Position numbers and translations under genes: made by a program. Shown here piece by piece: positions 26,194 through 35,434 of a stretch of DNA of 64,000 bases (position 1 is its first letter; each line of letters begins with the position of its first letter). This DNA comes from Bdellovibrio bacteriovorus W (GTDB lineage Bacteria > Bdellovibrionota > Bdellovibrionia > Bdellovibrionales > Bdellovibrionaceae): positions 496,001 through 560,000 of the forward strand of contig CP002190.1 in assembly GCA_000525675.1 (NCBI GenBank), given 5' to 3'. Below the pieces are notes generated by a model. The model saw only the letters and a program-made list of their open reading frames with translations. It was not told where the DNA came from and did no database searches.

Positions 26194-28278
26194 CTATTCT
26201 AGTTTATATTCGCCAATTCCCTGACACCCGTTGTAGATAATCGGAAAAATAATGCGAGCTGGAAGCTGAGGGCCGGTATTTTTAAAGATCATCGCATTGC
26301 CTGAACAGCGGAAGCCCTCTGGTAAGTTTAGCTTTGTCGAAACAGCAGGCCCGGTCATTGGAGTCCTTCTGATTTCTCCCGTAAGGTCACAGCTATAGAC
26401 AAAACCTGCGTGAATATAGAAACTTCGAGCTGCATGATCTAAAGCTCTGACTTCCGTAATGGTGCCGCCCACTTTGGTTTTATGAATCAATGTCAGTGGT
26501 TGCAGAGCCATCGACAGAAAGGCTGAAGTGCTCGTGATATACCACTCGTCCGTCGCAGCAACGTACTGAGGTCTTGGCATGCTCCGAAGTCCGCCGCGAA
26601 GATGGGATGTTGCTGCGTTGGCACCATTGGTATAGTTGCCTCCGAGGAACTTACTTGCCTGACCAATGAGATGCTTCACAGCCCCTCCTGCTGGCAGGCC
26701 GCTGACCTCTTTGATAGATTCGACGTGATAGCCATCATCGGCGGTGTAAGTGAAATTCATAGCGCCGACGAGAAGCTTCTTGGTGCCTCCTGAAGTCTTG
26801 GCAAATCCACCTACTAGGCCCGTATAGGCAAAGATATAATCAACAAGATTTCCATCTCTGGGAACATCGAAGTAGGTCGCAATATCCTTGCCAGTGCCAA
26901 TGGGATGCCCGGAACTATTCATCGCACTCCACACTCTTGTTGTGTTATTGAGATAGCAGAGCTGGCTGACATTGCTGTTCGTATGACATCCAAAATAGAT
27001 ATCTCCTGTATCAGCGTCTGAAGCAAAAGGAGGAGTGGTGTAGTATGCCGACATAGTGAGACCTTGAGTGAGGCTGCTATCCCCTGGGGTCATCGGAAGA
27101 GTGTAGATACCGTTCCCAGCAAGGTGTCGAGAAGGATAGCTTTGGTTATTCGTTTGAATCTCTGTGAATTTATAATTTCCTTCATCGTAGATAATCACGT
27201 TATCATTTTTTCCATGATCGATGCTGCTGATGCTATTTAACTTCAAGCTCTCCAATGGAGACTGATCTGGACTGTTTTTAGAAGTCCCATAAACCGTGTA
27301 GAGCTGATTGTTTTTAACAACTCTAAAGATTCCTTTTTCCACAAAGTAAATATTAGAAAAGCGATTTACGAATGATGTATCTAGCAGGACAGAGCTTGAA
27401 GAAGCCGTAGAGCCATCCGGGCTAGACGCATGGACGTCATTACCCATTATGAGGTCCCAGGTGCCTGCTGCGTGATTTAGTTTTAAAAATCGATTTGCTG
27501 TAAAACGATTGTAGATATAGGTCTGTCCGTCCATTGCAGACACAAAGTAATAGACTGAAGACTGATTAGGATAAGGAGGTTGGGCAATGGCTCGAATGCT
27601 TTGACCATTTAAGCCAAATTCCGCAGGGTAAGAATAGATATCTCCGATAACAGTTCTTCTCAGCAAAAGAATAATACTTGTCGCAGCTCCACTGAGAGGA
27701 TCAAATCTCACCGACCAGTTAATAAAGCTCATGTTGGTGGCATTTTCACTATATGGAGATCCCATCCAATCCCAGGAAAGAGCCCCAGAAAATCGGATCG
27801 TTTCAATTCGAGGCTGAGGGAGGCTTCCTTTATAAACTCTTAAGGTCATAGAATCATAAAGAGTGGATCTAAAATAGAGATCTCCATTGGGTGTGAAAAT
27901 CATTTGATCATGGTGAAATGGAGCGTTTAATCCTGTTTCAAAGCGAAGATTGCGAGGGTCTAAAATAGTATCGGCAAAGGAAGTCCCTTTGTTGCCTGCA
28001 TCATCTGCCCCAATCACAGAACTAATGGTCCAAGGCGTGGTGTGTGTGTCGATTTTACGGATGCGATCTACATCCATAATCCAAATGTTATCAAGGTAAT
28101 CGACAGTAAATTTAAACACTCTTCCTGCCAAGGCATCTTTGACGTTCCCACCATCTCCGCGCGGTATCGAGTCGTCCGAGTTTCTTAGAACGACTTCAGT
28201 CATTGATTCTTGAGGTGAAATCTTTACGAGTCCTCTACTGTCGTTGATGAGAATGTCACCACTCGTCAAGGTGGCCAT
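26194..28278 (-). CDS. Giant lipoprotein B, C-terminal propeller-like part
   Basis: Frame from the first ATG after the TGA (MATLTSGDILINDSRGL) to the stop: 694 aa. It carries the propeller-like half (RGDGGNVKDALAG, IWIMDVDRIRKIDTHT, YGTSKNSPDQSPLESLKLNS) and the conserved end YNGCQGIGEYKLE shared with paralogue A. There is no signal peptide and no convincing SD at this ATG, so it is unlikely to be made and exported as an independent protein; about 32 codons of the domain lie between the TGA and this ATG. Best read as the 3' part of one split locus. Confidence 0.55.
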   Translation of the reverse strand: MATLTSGDILINDSRGLVKISPQESMTEVVLRNSDDSIPRGDGGNVKDALAGRVFKFTVDYLDNIWIMDVDRIRKIDTHTTPWTISSVIGADDAGNKGTSFADTILDPRNLRFETGLNAPFHHDQMIFTPNGDLYFRSTLYDSMTLRVYKGSLPQPRIETIRFSGALSWDWMGSPYSENATNMSFINWSVRFDPLSGAATSIILLLRRTVIGDIYSYPAEFGLNGQSIRAIAQPPYPNQSSVYYFVSAMDGQTYIYNRFTANRFLKLNHAAGTWDLIMGNDVHASSPDGSTASSSSVLLDTSFVNRFSNIYFVEKGIFRVVKNNQLYTVYGTSKNSPDQSPLESLKLNSISSIDHGKNDNVIIYDEGNYKFTEIQTNNQSYPSRHLAGNGIYTLPMTPGDSSLTQGLTMSAYYTTPPFASDADTGDIYFGCHTNSNVSQLCYLNNTTRVWSAMNSSGHPIGTGKDIATYFDVPRDGNLVDYIFAYTGLVGGFAKTSGGTKKLLVGAMNFTYTADDGYHVESIKEVSGLPAGGAVKHLIGQASKFLGGNYTNGANAATSHLRGGLRSMPRPQYVAATDEWYITSTSAFLSMALQPLTLIHKTKVGGTITEVRALDHAARSFYIHAGFVYSCDLTGEIRRTPMTGPAVSTKLNLPEGFRCSGNAMIFKNTGPQLPARIIFPIIYNGCQGIGEYKLE

Positions 28279-28374
28279 TTGATTGACCCCAGAGACGTTC
28301 GACTCGTAAGAGGGGCTAAAGCGCGCCAGGCGAGGATCTGCGCCGTCTCCAGAATCAAGATTTCCTGCTAGAAT

Positions 28375-30975
28375 TCAGAAAGGTCCTGAGTTGAAGACAG
28401 CAGAACGTAGACTTGCAGCTTGATTAAACTCATCAAAGACTTTGAGTTGTAGAATGAAGCTCTTGCCGATAGGAGCAGAATTACTCCAGCCAAAACATCC
28501 TGTATATCCTGAGGGCACGGCAGAGCACCCTGCATTCAGTCCGTTTGCAAGTCCATCACTGACAACAACAGCTTCCTCTCCATCGACGACCAATAAGAGT
28601 TGTACGTTTTGAATAAAGGTATTGTCGGAAGCGTGCCATGCAATATGAAGGATTTGACCAGGATTGGCGGTGAGGTCATTCCAAGAAGGCGGAGCTTGCG
28701 GAGTTAAGTTGTTGGCTGCTAAGAGTTTTGATACTTGTGGAGGAGCATCGATATTATATTGAATATCGACAAAGTCTTTTCCTCTTGCAGGAGATCCTTG
28801 TAGCTGAGAAATATTGAGTCCTCGATCGCGAACCCAAAGATAAAGGCGATGTGAACCCGGAATTACGAGATCGTGTTTGATCTGGGTAGGGTGAAGATTC
28901 TTGGCAGGTTCAATTCCAAAGGTCGAAAATGAAACCCAGCACATATCGCTGTTCAATGGCTGTGTTGCGGTTTCTTTAATGCAGTAGTGAGTAATATCGG
29001 TTTGTGTATCAATGGCCTCAAAGGCGACAGTCACGATTTTTGAATAAGTCGCTGCTGGTGTTGAAGATTCATTCAAGAGGTAAGAGGCAGAGGTAATTTC
29101 TGGTGGAGTTGTGTCTTGAACAATTTCAAAAGCATTGGATTCGACGGTCGTGGACTGGCCTGAGTTATCACTTATGCGAATGCGAATCTTTCGTCCTGTG
29201 CCAATTGAAGAGGGAACAGGCCAATTGTAGAAAAACTTTTCTCCAGAAAATGGGGAAATTTTATTCAAGGCTTGTGATCCCACGGCCGACCAAGTTGAAC
29301 CATTAAAGAACTCGACATAGAAATGCGTGCTTGCAGCAATGTCAGCCTCTGTGAGTCTAAAGGAGAGGCTTGTGGTGATGACCTCAGGAAGAGGTGAGGG
29401 GATTGTGTCTATCACGATAACTGGGGGTTTGGTGTCTAACAAAAGATTGTGCTCAATAATACTCGATAGATTTCCAGCTTCATCGCGGAAATAAGTGAAC
29501 AGAGTTCTGAGACCATCACTTCCTGCGGAGAGGTCATAGACATAGTCGTTCAGAGTTGAGCAGTCTTGCCAAAGCAAATGATTCAAGGCAGGTTTTGTAC
29601 TCGATTCAGAAATATAAACTTTAGTGACATCACTACAAGATGAAATGCTAAAGACTGCTGTCGTCTGATTATTTGGACGAGCTGCCAAAGTCCAAGTCGG
29701 CATCTCAAGAACAGTGTCTTTAGTAACGGACCAGTTTTTCGTCACGGAAGTGTTGCCCGCATGATCTGTGGAAGAAAGTTGCAGGGCTTTAGAGCCATCC
29801 GGCGTTAGTAGTTCTAAGGTAAAACTGAAATTAGAACTGCTACAGGTGGCTTCAGAAGGTGAGCCCACAAACGGGCCAGAGATATTGACCGAAGCTTGGT
29901 TCTCGCACAGCCCGTAAATAGTAACTTCGCTCTGATGTTTGGAATTTTGTGCAGCTCCAGAGATTGTAAAATCCGGTGCCAGCGTATCTAAAGTGATGCT
30001 ACCTGAAGAAACAATCAAGCTCGCATTTTGAAAGTTATCATGTTCATCGCCAGCTAGAGCGCAGGCTTTGTAAACTCCGTCTCCGCTATCTAGAGGGATC
30101 GAGATAGAAGCTGTGCTGACCGGAGATTGTGCAGAGATTTCGTCATAGTAAAGACTACAGTCATCATCTTTGACGATAAGATACTTATACTGCGTTCCTT
30201 CAGGAGGGAGAGTGACAGAGAGAGTTTGTGCCGTCGTACTTTTGGTCAGCGATTGAGTTGGTGCAGAAAACGCCAGGGGTAAAATGGGAGGAAGAGTGTC
30301 CTTAAAAAAAGAAAGACTTTGCTCGGTTTTATTTCCAGCACGATCTGTCTGAGAAAACAGAACGCTGTTATCGCCTTGAGGTAAAAGACTGGTATCAAAG
30401 ATAACGTTGTACAGATCATTCACACAGACAACGGGATGCAGCTCGATCTCATTGACCTGAAGATTGAGGTCTCCATCACCAGTAGTGCAGGCGCCAGAGA
30501 AAGAGTATGGATTTGGACCTGCTGAATTCACAAGGTTTGCAAAGCTAGCAGGCAATTTTAGATCGGGAGGAGTTATGTCCTTAATGATCTCAGCCGTGGA
30601 ATAAGAAGAAACTCCGTACTCTGTTGTCGAAGTCATTTTAATTTTGTAGCTATCCTCATTCCAACTTTGCACATCAGCTTCAAAAGAGAACTCATTATTC
30701 ACGCAAGTAACGGGATAGGTTCCCTTCAGTGAGCCATCATTATTGAGGACCTCGACTTTGAGCGTCCCTTTGGGATCGGTCTGGAAGCATTTACCTTTAA
30801 AGGTGTAATTTGCAGAATCAGTCTGTCTATTAATATACAGGGATGAAGTGAGTTCGCCTTCTGCAGAAATCAGGTAGGGGCTATCGTACGAGCTTAGGTG
30901 CTCGACGTTGAGAGCTAAACAGCCAATAAGTTGCATTAGAATAAATGCGGAAGTACCAAAACGTATCAAATCCAT
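28375..30975 (-). CDS. Giant lipoprotein B, N-terminal stalk part
   Basis: 866 aa up to the TGA. The start at 30975 gives MDLIRFGTSAFILMQLIGC, a lipoprotein signal that aligns with the start of paralogue A; AAGGA lies about 10 nt upstream. An ORF start at 31044 would add 23 non-conserved residues. The product has Ig-like units opening with IKDITPPDLKLP, KDTLPPILPL, DTKPPVIVIDT and QDTTPPEITSA, and ends in SAVFNSGPF, the last residues of the stalk. If the stop is real, this is a membrane-anchored stalk without its head. Confidence 0.7.
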   Translation of the reverse strand: MDLIRFGTSAFILMQLIGCLALNVEHLSSYDSPYLISAEGELTSSLYINRQTDSANYTFKGKCFQTDPKGTLKVEVLNNDGSLKGTYPVTCVNNEFSFEADVQSWNEDSYKIKMTSTTEYGVSSYSTAEIIKDITPPDLKLPASFANLVNSAGPNPYSFSGACTTGDGDLNLQVNEIELHPVVCVNDLYNVIFDTSLLPQGDNSVLFSQTDRAGNKTEQSLSFFKDTLPPILPLAFSAPTQSLTKSTTAQTLSVTLPPEGTQYKYLIVKDDDCSLYYDEISAQSPVSTASISIPLDSGDGVYKACALAGDEHDNFQNASLIVSSGSITLDTLAPDFTISGAAQNSKHQSEVTIYGLCENQASVNISGPFVGSPSEATCSSSNFSFTLELLTPDGSKALQLSSTDHAGNTSVTKNWSVTKDTVLEMPTWTLAARPNNQTTAVFSISSCSDVTKVYISESSTKPALNHLLWQDCSTLNDYVYDLSAGSDGLRTLFTYFRDEAGNLSSIIEHNLLLDTKPPVIVIDTIPSPLPEVITTSLSFRLTEADIAASTHFYVEFFNGSTWSAVGSQALNKISPFSGEKFFYNWPVPSSIGTGRKIRIRISDNSGQSTTVESNAFEIVQDTTPPEITSASYLLNESSTPAATYSKIVTVAFEAIDTQTDITHYCIKETATQPLNSDMCWVSFSTFGIEPAKNLHPTQIKHDLVIPGSHRLYLWVRDRGLNISQLQGSPARGKDFVDIQYNIDAPPQVSKLLAANNLTPQAPPSWNDLTANPGQILHIAWHASDNTFIQNVQLLLVVDGEEAVVVSDGLANGLNAGCSAVPSGYTGCFGWSNSAPIGKSFILQLKVFDEFNQAASLRSAVFNSGPF

Positions 30976-31320
30976 TCTGTTGAATTCCTTCAATCTGTAC
31001 TCAATTTGTCGGCAGAAACTCTTGTTTTCTTGAGAGTTTCTCAAAGTAAGATGAGCGGTCTTTCTGGCACTAGGCTAAGGTTTGAAGGCATAAGTCTTTC
31101 TTATGAGACGCATAACGTGTTGCGCAAAAACGAAGTGATTTCGTGAATTTAGGGCCATTATGACCACAAAAAAGTCGGCATCACTGTTGCAATTACTTCT
31201 TTGTAAGCGATCACCGGTTTGGTGGGGGAGAATTTACCGGGCGCTGGGGGGAGTTGTGAGGACTCTTTCAGGAAAAAAATTCACAAGATTAACCGAATTT
31301 AGACAGAAACGAGTCAGAGT
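30976..31320. other. 345-bp divergent intergenic region
   Basis: Lies between giant lipoprotein B (minus) and the ECF sigma gene (plus) and must hold both promoters. I see no confident -35/-10 pair, no terminator and no known RNA. A 58-codon plus-strand frame from 31160 overlaps the sigma start but lacks family support. Confidence 0.4.
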
Positions 31321-31941
31321 ATGCAGAGAGATCTAGAACTAACGGATCTTGAACTGGTTGAAAAAGTAAAATCTGGTGACAGAAGGTCTTTTTCAGAACT
31401 CGTGAGACGACATCAAAGAGGATTGCTACGGTTGAGTTTAAGGTTCATGAAGGACATGGATGCAGCGGAAGATGTTACGCAAGAAGCGTTCATCAAAGCT
31501 TACGAGAAACTTCACTCTTTTGAGGGAAGAGCTTCTTTCAAAAGCTGGTTGTTTCAAATTGCAGTGAATACTGCAAGGAACAAACTTCGTGAAACTAAAA
31601 GACATGTAGTTGATATTGATGATGTAAATTTAGCAGTGGATGCAGAAGCAGAGTCTAACTTGGTTCACTCAGCAGTTTCTGATGTTTTGCAGACTGAAGT
31701 TGAAAAACTTCCGTTCAAACAAAGAACTGCTCTCGTTCTAAGAGTTTACGAAGACTTAAGCTTTGCTGAGATCGCAGAGATCATGGAGTGTCCATACGAC
31801 ACTGCTAAAGCAAACTACAGACATGCCCTTTTAAAATTGCGTGCAATTTTTGAAGAGCAATCTGAGTTAAAAAACTGGTCTGAAGAAGTTGGTGGTTTCT
31901 TTATGGAAGTTCATCAACGCTACGCTGAAGTAGAGGGTTAA
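31321..31941 (+). CDS. rpoE: ECF (RpoE-type) RNA polymerase sigma factor
   Basis: Group 4 sigma factor, 206 aa. Region 2: FSELVRRHQRGLLRLSLRFM and DAAEDVTQEAFIKAYEKLHS, with FKSWLFQIAVNTARNKLRE. Region 4: LPFKQRTALVLRVYEDLSFA followed by EIAEIMECPYDTAKANYRHA, a helix-turn-helix for the -35 element. In B. bacteriovorus the gene numbered next to dgcB (Bd0743) is an RpoE-like sigma factor linked to heat-shock control (from memory); this gene is probably its orthologue. A membrane protein gene follows after 4 bp, in the usual place of an anti-sigma factor. Confidence 0.93.
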   Translation: MQRDLELTDLELVEKVKSGDRRSFSELVRRHQRGLLRLSLRFMKDMDAAEDVTQEAFIKAYEKLHSFEGRASFKSWLFQIAVNTARNKLRETKRHVVDIDDVNLAVDAEAESNLVHSAVSDVLQTEVEKLPFKQRTALVLRVYEDLSFAEIAEIMECPYDTAKANYRHALLKLRAIFEEQSELKNWSEEVGGFFMEVHQRYAEVEG

Positions 31942-31945
31942 TTTT

Positions 31946-32446
31946 ATGAACATGGATTCTAAAGTAAAAGAAATGCAAAAGGTCCGTCGTGGTCTCAAAG
32001 ATCAAGACATGTTGAAAGATCTTGATATGAACCTCGACGATGCCTTTTTCGATCGGCTTCATGATAAAGTCATGGCACAGATCGAAGAGACAGAGATGGC
32101 GCCGGCACCAACGCCGATGCTTTCATATTTAACGCGTCGTCGGGCCTATGAGTATTGGAAGAACTGGTCATATCCCGTTGGGGGACTTGCAGCCGTTTTT
32201 ATTTTGGCATTTGCCCTTGTGCCTCAAATGCAAAAAATTAATGAATCAATGACACGCGCGGGTCTAGTTACAGATGGTACAGAGCGCATTATTCAACAAG
32301 CACTTGGTGCTCCTGAAGAAATCTCCCAGACTTTTATCTCCACTCAGTCAGAAGCTGACTTTTTTATAGACGTAGCCAGAGAATCATTTGAAAATTTACC
32401 TAGTAATAAGATTGAAAAATTAATCTTGGGTGAAAGCACACGCTAA
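31946..32446 (+). CDS. Single-span membrane protein, candidate anti-sigma factor
   Basis: 166 aa. The N-terminal about 70 residues are cytoplasmic and charged (LDMNLDDAFFDRLHDKVMAQ), then one transmembrane segment (YPVGGLAAVFILAFALVP), then about 75 residues outside. The zinc anti-sigma signature HxxxCxxC is absent, and no known anti-sigma domain is recognised. The role is inferred from position: 4 bp after the ECF sigma gene and before a periplasmic protein gene, the normal layout of sigma/anti-sigma/sensor modules. Confidence 0.6.
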   Translation: MNMDSKVKEMQKVRRGLKDQDMLKDLDMNLDDAFFDRLHDKVMAQIEETEMAPAPTPMLSYLTRRRAYEYWKNWSYPVGGLAAVFILAFALVPQMQKINESMTRAGLVTDGTERIIQQALGAPEEISQTFISTQSEADFFIDVARESFENLPSNKIEKLILGESTR

Positions 32447-32474
32447 TCACCCTTTTAGCGGGTGAGTTTTGCGA

Positions 32475-32945
32475 GTGCGCCTATTCCTTCAAATATTTCT
32501 TTTAGTTTTCTTTGTTTCTTTCAGTGCGCAAGCCGCGAATCCAAAAAATAAATTGGAAGAACTGCTTATTTGGAAAATGAGCGATGAGCTCAAATTGAAT
32601 TCTGTACAAGAGCAAGATTTTGCTGGTGTCATTCGGACACTTAATTCCTCTAAAGCCACTTATACAAGAGATTTACAAAAGTCGCTCGAGGTCATGGCGA
32701 AGGCCAAAGACAGTAAACTAAAAGAAAAAGAACTAGAAAACTATTCACACATTCTAAGAAAACTGAATCAACTCACAGAGAATGAAGTTAAAGATATGAG
32801 GCGTATTCTTGGTGTTGAAAAACTTGTGGAATACTTGTTACTAAAGCAAGACATCGTCACGCGTATTAAAAGCTCTCTTACGAACTCTCCTGAGTCTTCA
32901 AAAGTAAAAGAGCTTCCCGCGCCAAAGATTATCGAACAGAAGTAG
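32475..32945 (+). CDS. Periplasmic helical protein, possible sensor of the sigma module
   Basis: About 156 aa. Signal peptide LFLQIFLLVFFVSFSAQA with cleavage after AQA; the mature part is almost all helix and rich in Lys/Glu (KEKELENYSHILRKLNQ). It is reminiscent in size and helix content of CpxP/ZraP-like periplasmic sensors, but the LTxxQ motif is not present. The start is GTG at 32475 because GGTGAG ends 9 nt upstream; a TTG at 32469 is too close to it. A 6-bp stem (32447-32452 with 32460-32465) covers that SD and could control translation. Confidence 0.6.
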   Translation: MRLFLQIFLLVFFVSFSAQAANPKNKLEELLIWKMSDELKLNSVQEQDFAGVIRTLNSSKATYTRDLQKSLEVMAKAKDSKLKEKELENYSHILRKLNQLTENEVKDMRRILGVEKLVEYLLLKQDIVTRIKSSLTNSPESSKVKELPAPKIIEQK

Positions 32946-33668
32946 TTACTTCAGACCCAATTTAGAAAGTCCAAGATGTGTAGCTTTGCGGGCAAGATCC
33001 TCAAATAGAGGTCTCATTGCCGAGGACAGATCGAAGTCCTTCATGCGAAAAGCTTTGTCACAGCTGAGTGATGTAGGAAGAGAGAGATCTTTAAAAGTGA
33101 GAACAGTCTTTCCTAACGTCTCTTGGGATTCAATATCCCAAACCTCAAGGCCTACAGAGAGATAGGCGATGAGTTGCTCTTGAGCGCTTGTGTTTTCGCA
33201 ATAGAGTCCATACCCAGCGTTGACACTTTCATTCTCTGGAGACGGCATGGGGTACATGAAGACAATATATGAAGCCCCTTGTTTTTTTGCCTCTTCATGA
33301 ATGTATCTCTGAACACCTTGATAGCGGTTTCCAAGATAGATGTTTTTAAGTTGGAGAGCATCTTTGCGTTTATCCTCAATGAGCTGATTGTCGACAGCTA
33401 TATTAATGACTTGTTTGCCCGCGAGCTTGAAAGAAGCTTGAAGCTCTTGGTTTACAATTGCATTTAGGCCCCAAGCAGAAGTGTCGTAGTTAATATCTTT
33501 GGCGATCTTGTTCTTTTGTTTAAAGCGAATATTCAAATTCTCATCAAGAGTCGAAAGAGTTCCCACGTTGTTGATTTTATCAATAAGAGTCTGTTCACGC
33601 ATGAGCGATGCGCAGCCTGTTAAGCTAAATGCTAGACACAAAGTAGAAACGAATTTGAAGTTTTTCAT
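32946..33668 (-). CDS. Lipoprotein, unknown function
   Basis: 240 aa. Signal and lipobox: VSTLCLAFSLTGCAS, with Cys after LTG. The mature part is predicted soluble alpha/beta (YIVFMYPMPSPENESVNAGY; WDIESQETLGKTVLTFKD). I recognise no domain. It is convergent with the sigma-module sensor gene, abutting its stop codon exactly. The 87 bp upstream separate it from the aminopeptidase-like gene's end; it has its own start context. Confidence 0.7.
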   Translation of the reverse strand: MKNFKFVSTLCLAFSLTGCASLMREQTLIDKINNVGTLSTLDENLNIRFKQKNKIAKDINYDTSAWGLNAIVNQELQASFKLAGKQVINIAVDNQLIEDKRKDALQLKNIYLGNRYQGVQRYIHEEAKKQGASYIVFMYPMPSPENESVNAGYGLYCENTSAQEQLIAYLSVGLEVWDIESQETLGKTVLTFKDLSLPTSLSCDKAFRMKDFDLSSAMRPLFEDLARKATHLGLSKLGLK

Positions 33669-33755
33669 GAGCTGATCTCCCAGATGAAATCATAGGAACA
33701 ATCAGTTTGACTGTCTACGGTACGGATGTCGCGAATATACTGTAAAATGAAAGTC

Positions 33756-34838
33756 TTAACGAGAGCTGATTCTCTTCTGCAAATCCGAGATTTTTAAGCG
33801 CAGGGCCTCTTCAGGGCTTTTAGAAGACTCAAGTTCTTTACATACGACGATGAACTTTTCAAAGTTACGATCTACGAGTTGATAGAGTTGTTCAAACTCA
33901 TCAAGATTTTGCATATAGGTCTTGTAGATCAGCAGTCGGGCATTATTTAGATTTAACGTAGAAAAACGCGAGTATTGTTGACCTTGAAGACGAGGCAGAA
34001 CTTCGTTTCTAAAGCGCGTTTGAATTTCTTGGAGTCGGGCTTTGCGGATGTCTTCAGTTCTTTCTAAGGCAGAGATGTTTTTATACCAATCTTTAAGGTT
34101 TTTTATCTCCTCTGAGATAAAAGCAGAGAAAACTTTACTGTCTTCATTGTCGATCTTAACTTGCTGAAGTGTTTCAGAGTCAGGACCTTCGCGTTCTAAA
34201 TAGAAGTACTCAGCTCCTTTATTCCCTAAAAAACTAGCTAAGCGTTCATTAAAGTCTGCGGCGTGTTTGATATACAAAGTGGCATGGACAGTTTCGTGAA
34301 TGATTGTATTGACGAGATCATAGTCCTTATAGCGCATCATTGAACTTAGGAGTGGATCATCAAACCAACCGAGGGTGCTATAGGCGGTGACTCCGCGCAT
34401 GTAGGTATCAAGATCGTCGCCTTTTAGCTTTTCTTCCTCACTCTTTGCATCCTCTTCATTGAAGTATCCCTTGTAGGGCATTTTTCCTAAGAAGGGATAG
34501 CTCCACTGATGGTGTTCTAAGCTCCACTTCGGAGCTGCACTCACCACATAGGTCACATAAGGACGATCCAATTCAACATAAGATTTATAATTTTTTGTGG
34601 GCTTAAGGTGCAAACGCTCTTCGGCAAACTTTCGCGCATCTTGGCTGATAGAAAGCTTATGGCGAGTATCCTTAGAAAGGTCTTCTCGCTTAAGGACTTC
34701 TTCCACGGGGACACGTGATGAAAGAAGTTTCATCTGCCCGTATCCTGATTTCATGATGTACGTTAGCTGACATCCCGAGAGCAAAAGGCTAAGGCCTCCG
34801 CTAGCTACTAAGATAGCTAAAGATTTTAGAGGGCCCAA
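33756..34838 (-). CDS. Putative aminopeptidase lipoprotein (COG4324 type)
   Basis: 360 aa. The N-terminus SLAILVASGGLSLLLSGCQ is a lipoprotein signal (LSGC). The zinc motif is HETVHATLYIKHAADFNERL (HExxH plus downstream Glu), preceded by AYSTLGWFDDPLLSSMMRY, and followed by ASFLGNKGAEYFYLEREGPD. This set matches the predicted aminopeptidase family I know as COG4324. It is probably periplasmic and anchored to a membrane. The start overlaps the end of the upstream outer-membrane protein gene by 13 bp, so they are an operon. Activity is predicted only. Confidence 0.8.
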   Translation of the reverse strand: MGPLKSLAILVASGGLSLLLSGCQLTYIMKSGYGQMKLLSSRVPVEEVLKREDLSKDTRHKLSISQDARKFAEERLHLKPTKNYKSYVELDRPYVTYVVSAAPKWSLEHHQWSYPFLGKMPYKGYFNEEDAKSEEEKLKGDDLDTYMRGVTAYSTLGWFDDPLLSSMMRYKDYDLVNTIIHETVHATLYIKHAADFNERLASFLGNKGAEYFYLEREGPDSETLQQVKIDNEDSKVFSAFISEEIKNLKDWYKNISALERTEDIRKARLQEIQTRFRNEVLPRLQGQQYSRFSTLNLNNARLLIYKTYMQNLDEFEQLYQLVDRNFEKFIVVCKELESSKSPEEALRLKISDLQKRISSR

Positions 34839-35407
34839 GTGATCCCTGCGCGCATAGAAGAGTCATCTGTTTGTGCGCCACCACCGATCGGAGTTTTCCA
34901 AACGTCGTAACTTAACTTGATACCGAGGGCTTCAGTGACTTGAATCTTTAAGCCCGCACCATAAGAGGGGACGGTCGCGTTTTCAGGTTCGATCGTGAAG
35001 GTGTTTTGCCCTTCGATTTTGACTTGTTGGTAGCGGCTGATCTGCGCTCCGCCAGCTTTTATGTAGGGCTGAAACAAAGCTTTTTTGTCAGCAAAAACTA
35101 AAATTAAATCAGCTCCGATGACTTGGGATTTTTGTGTCGTCACACGCTTAGCGTCTGCAGGGCTTGCTTTTTCATAGCGAATGCCTGTGGCGTCGGTGAA
35201 GCTCAGCTCCAGAGCCAGTCGTTCTAGAAAATACAATGAAAGTGATCCGGTGATGGATTCCGAATCAAAAGAGTTTTGTTCGTCAAAGGTTGTCGTCTTT
35301 CTTCCGTAGGACAGTCCCAGTTCAGTGTACATTGCAGAAGCTGTTGTTGAAGCGATCAGACTTCCTGCAAAAATAAAGGCGGCAATATATTTTTTCATAG
35401 ACTTCAT
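34826..35407 (-). CDS. Outer-membrane beta-barrel protein
   Basis: 193 aa. Signal peptide [20 protein letters not shown] ending ASA. The mature part alternates polar and hydrophobic residues in strands ([56 protein letters not shown]) and ends in the aromatic-poor but typical strand [10 protein letters not shown]. Fits an eight-stranded OmpA/OmpX-like barrel. Two starts are possible (35407 and 35398). First gene of the minus-strand pair with the aminopeptidase-like lipoprotein. Confidence 0.78.
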   Translation of the reverse strand: MKSMKKYIAAFIFAGSLIASTTASAMYTELGLSYGRKTTTFDEQNSFDSESITGSLSLYFLERLALELSFTDATGIRYEKASPADAKRVTTQKSQVIGADLILVFADKKALFQPYIKAGGAQISRYQQVKIEGQNTFTIEPENATVPSYGAGLKIQVTEALGIKLSYDVWKTPIGGGAQTDDSSMRAGITWAL

Positions 35408-35434
35408 TCTACCAAAAGGCTCTTGGTGAGTGAC

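Larger units (their letters stand above)
26194..30975 (-). pseudogene. Giant lipoprotein B, one locus split by an in-frame TGA
   Basis: The two frames at 28375-30975 and 26194-28278 lie in the same reading frame and align end to end with giant lipoprotein A. The only break is a TGA at codon 867 (28377-28375), where the paralogue has an Arg codon (CGT, R862). After the stop the frame continues ILAGNLDSGDGADPRLARF, as in the paralogue, without any further stop to 26194. The total would be about 1,592 aa. Either a recent nonsense mutation, a base-calling error (CGA to TGA), or a functional stop that makes the stalk separately. The rest of the frame is intact, so inactivation, if real, is recent. 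Confidence 0.6.

Noticed and set aside
31160-31336. 58-codon plus-strand frame before the ECF sigma gene
   Set aside because: Weak SD, very basic and Trp/Arg-rich product, overlaps the sigma start; no independent support.
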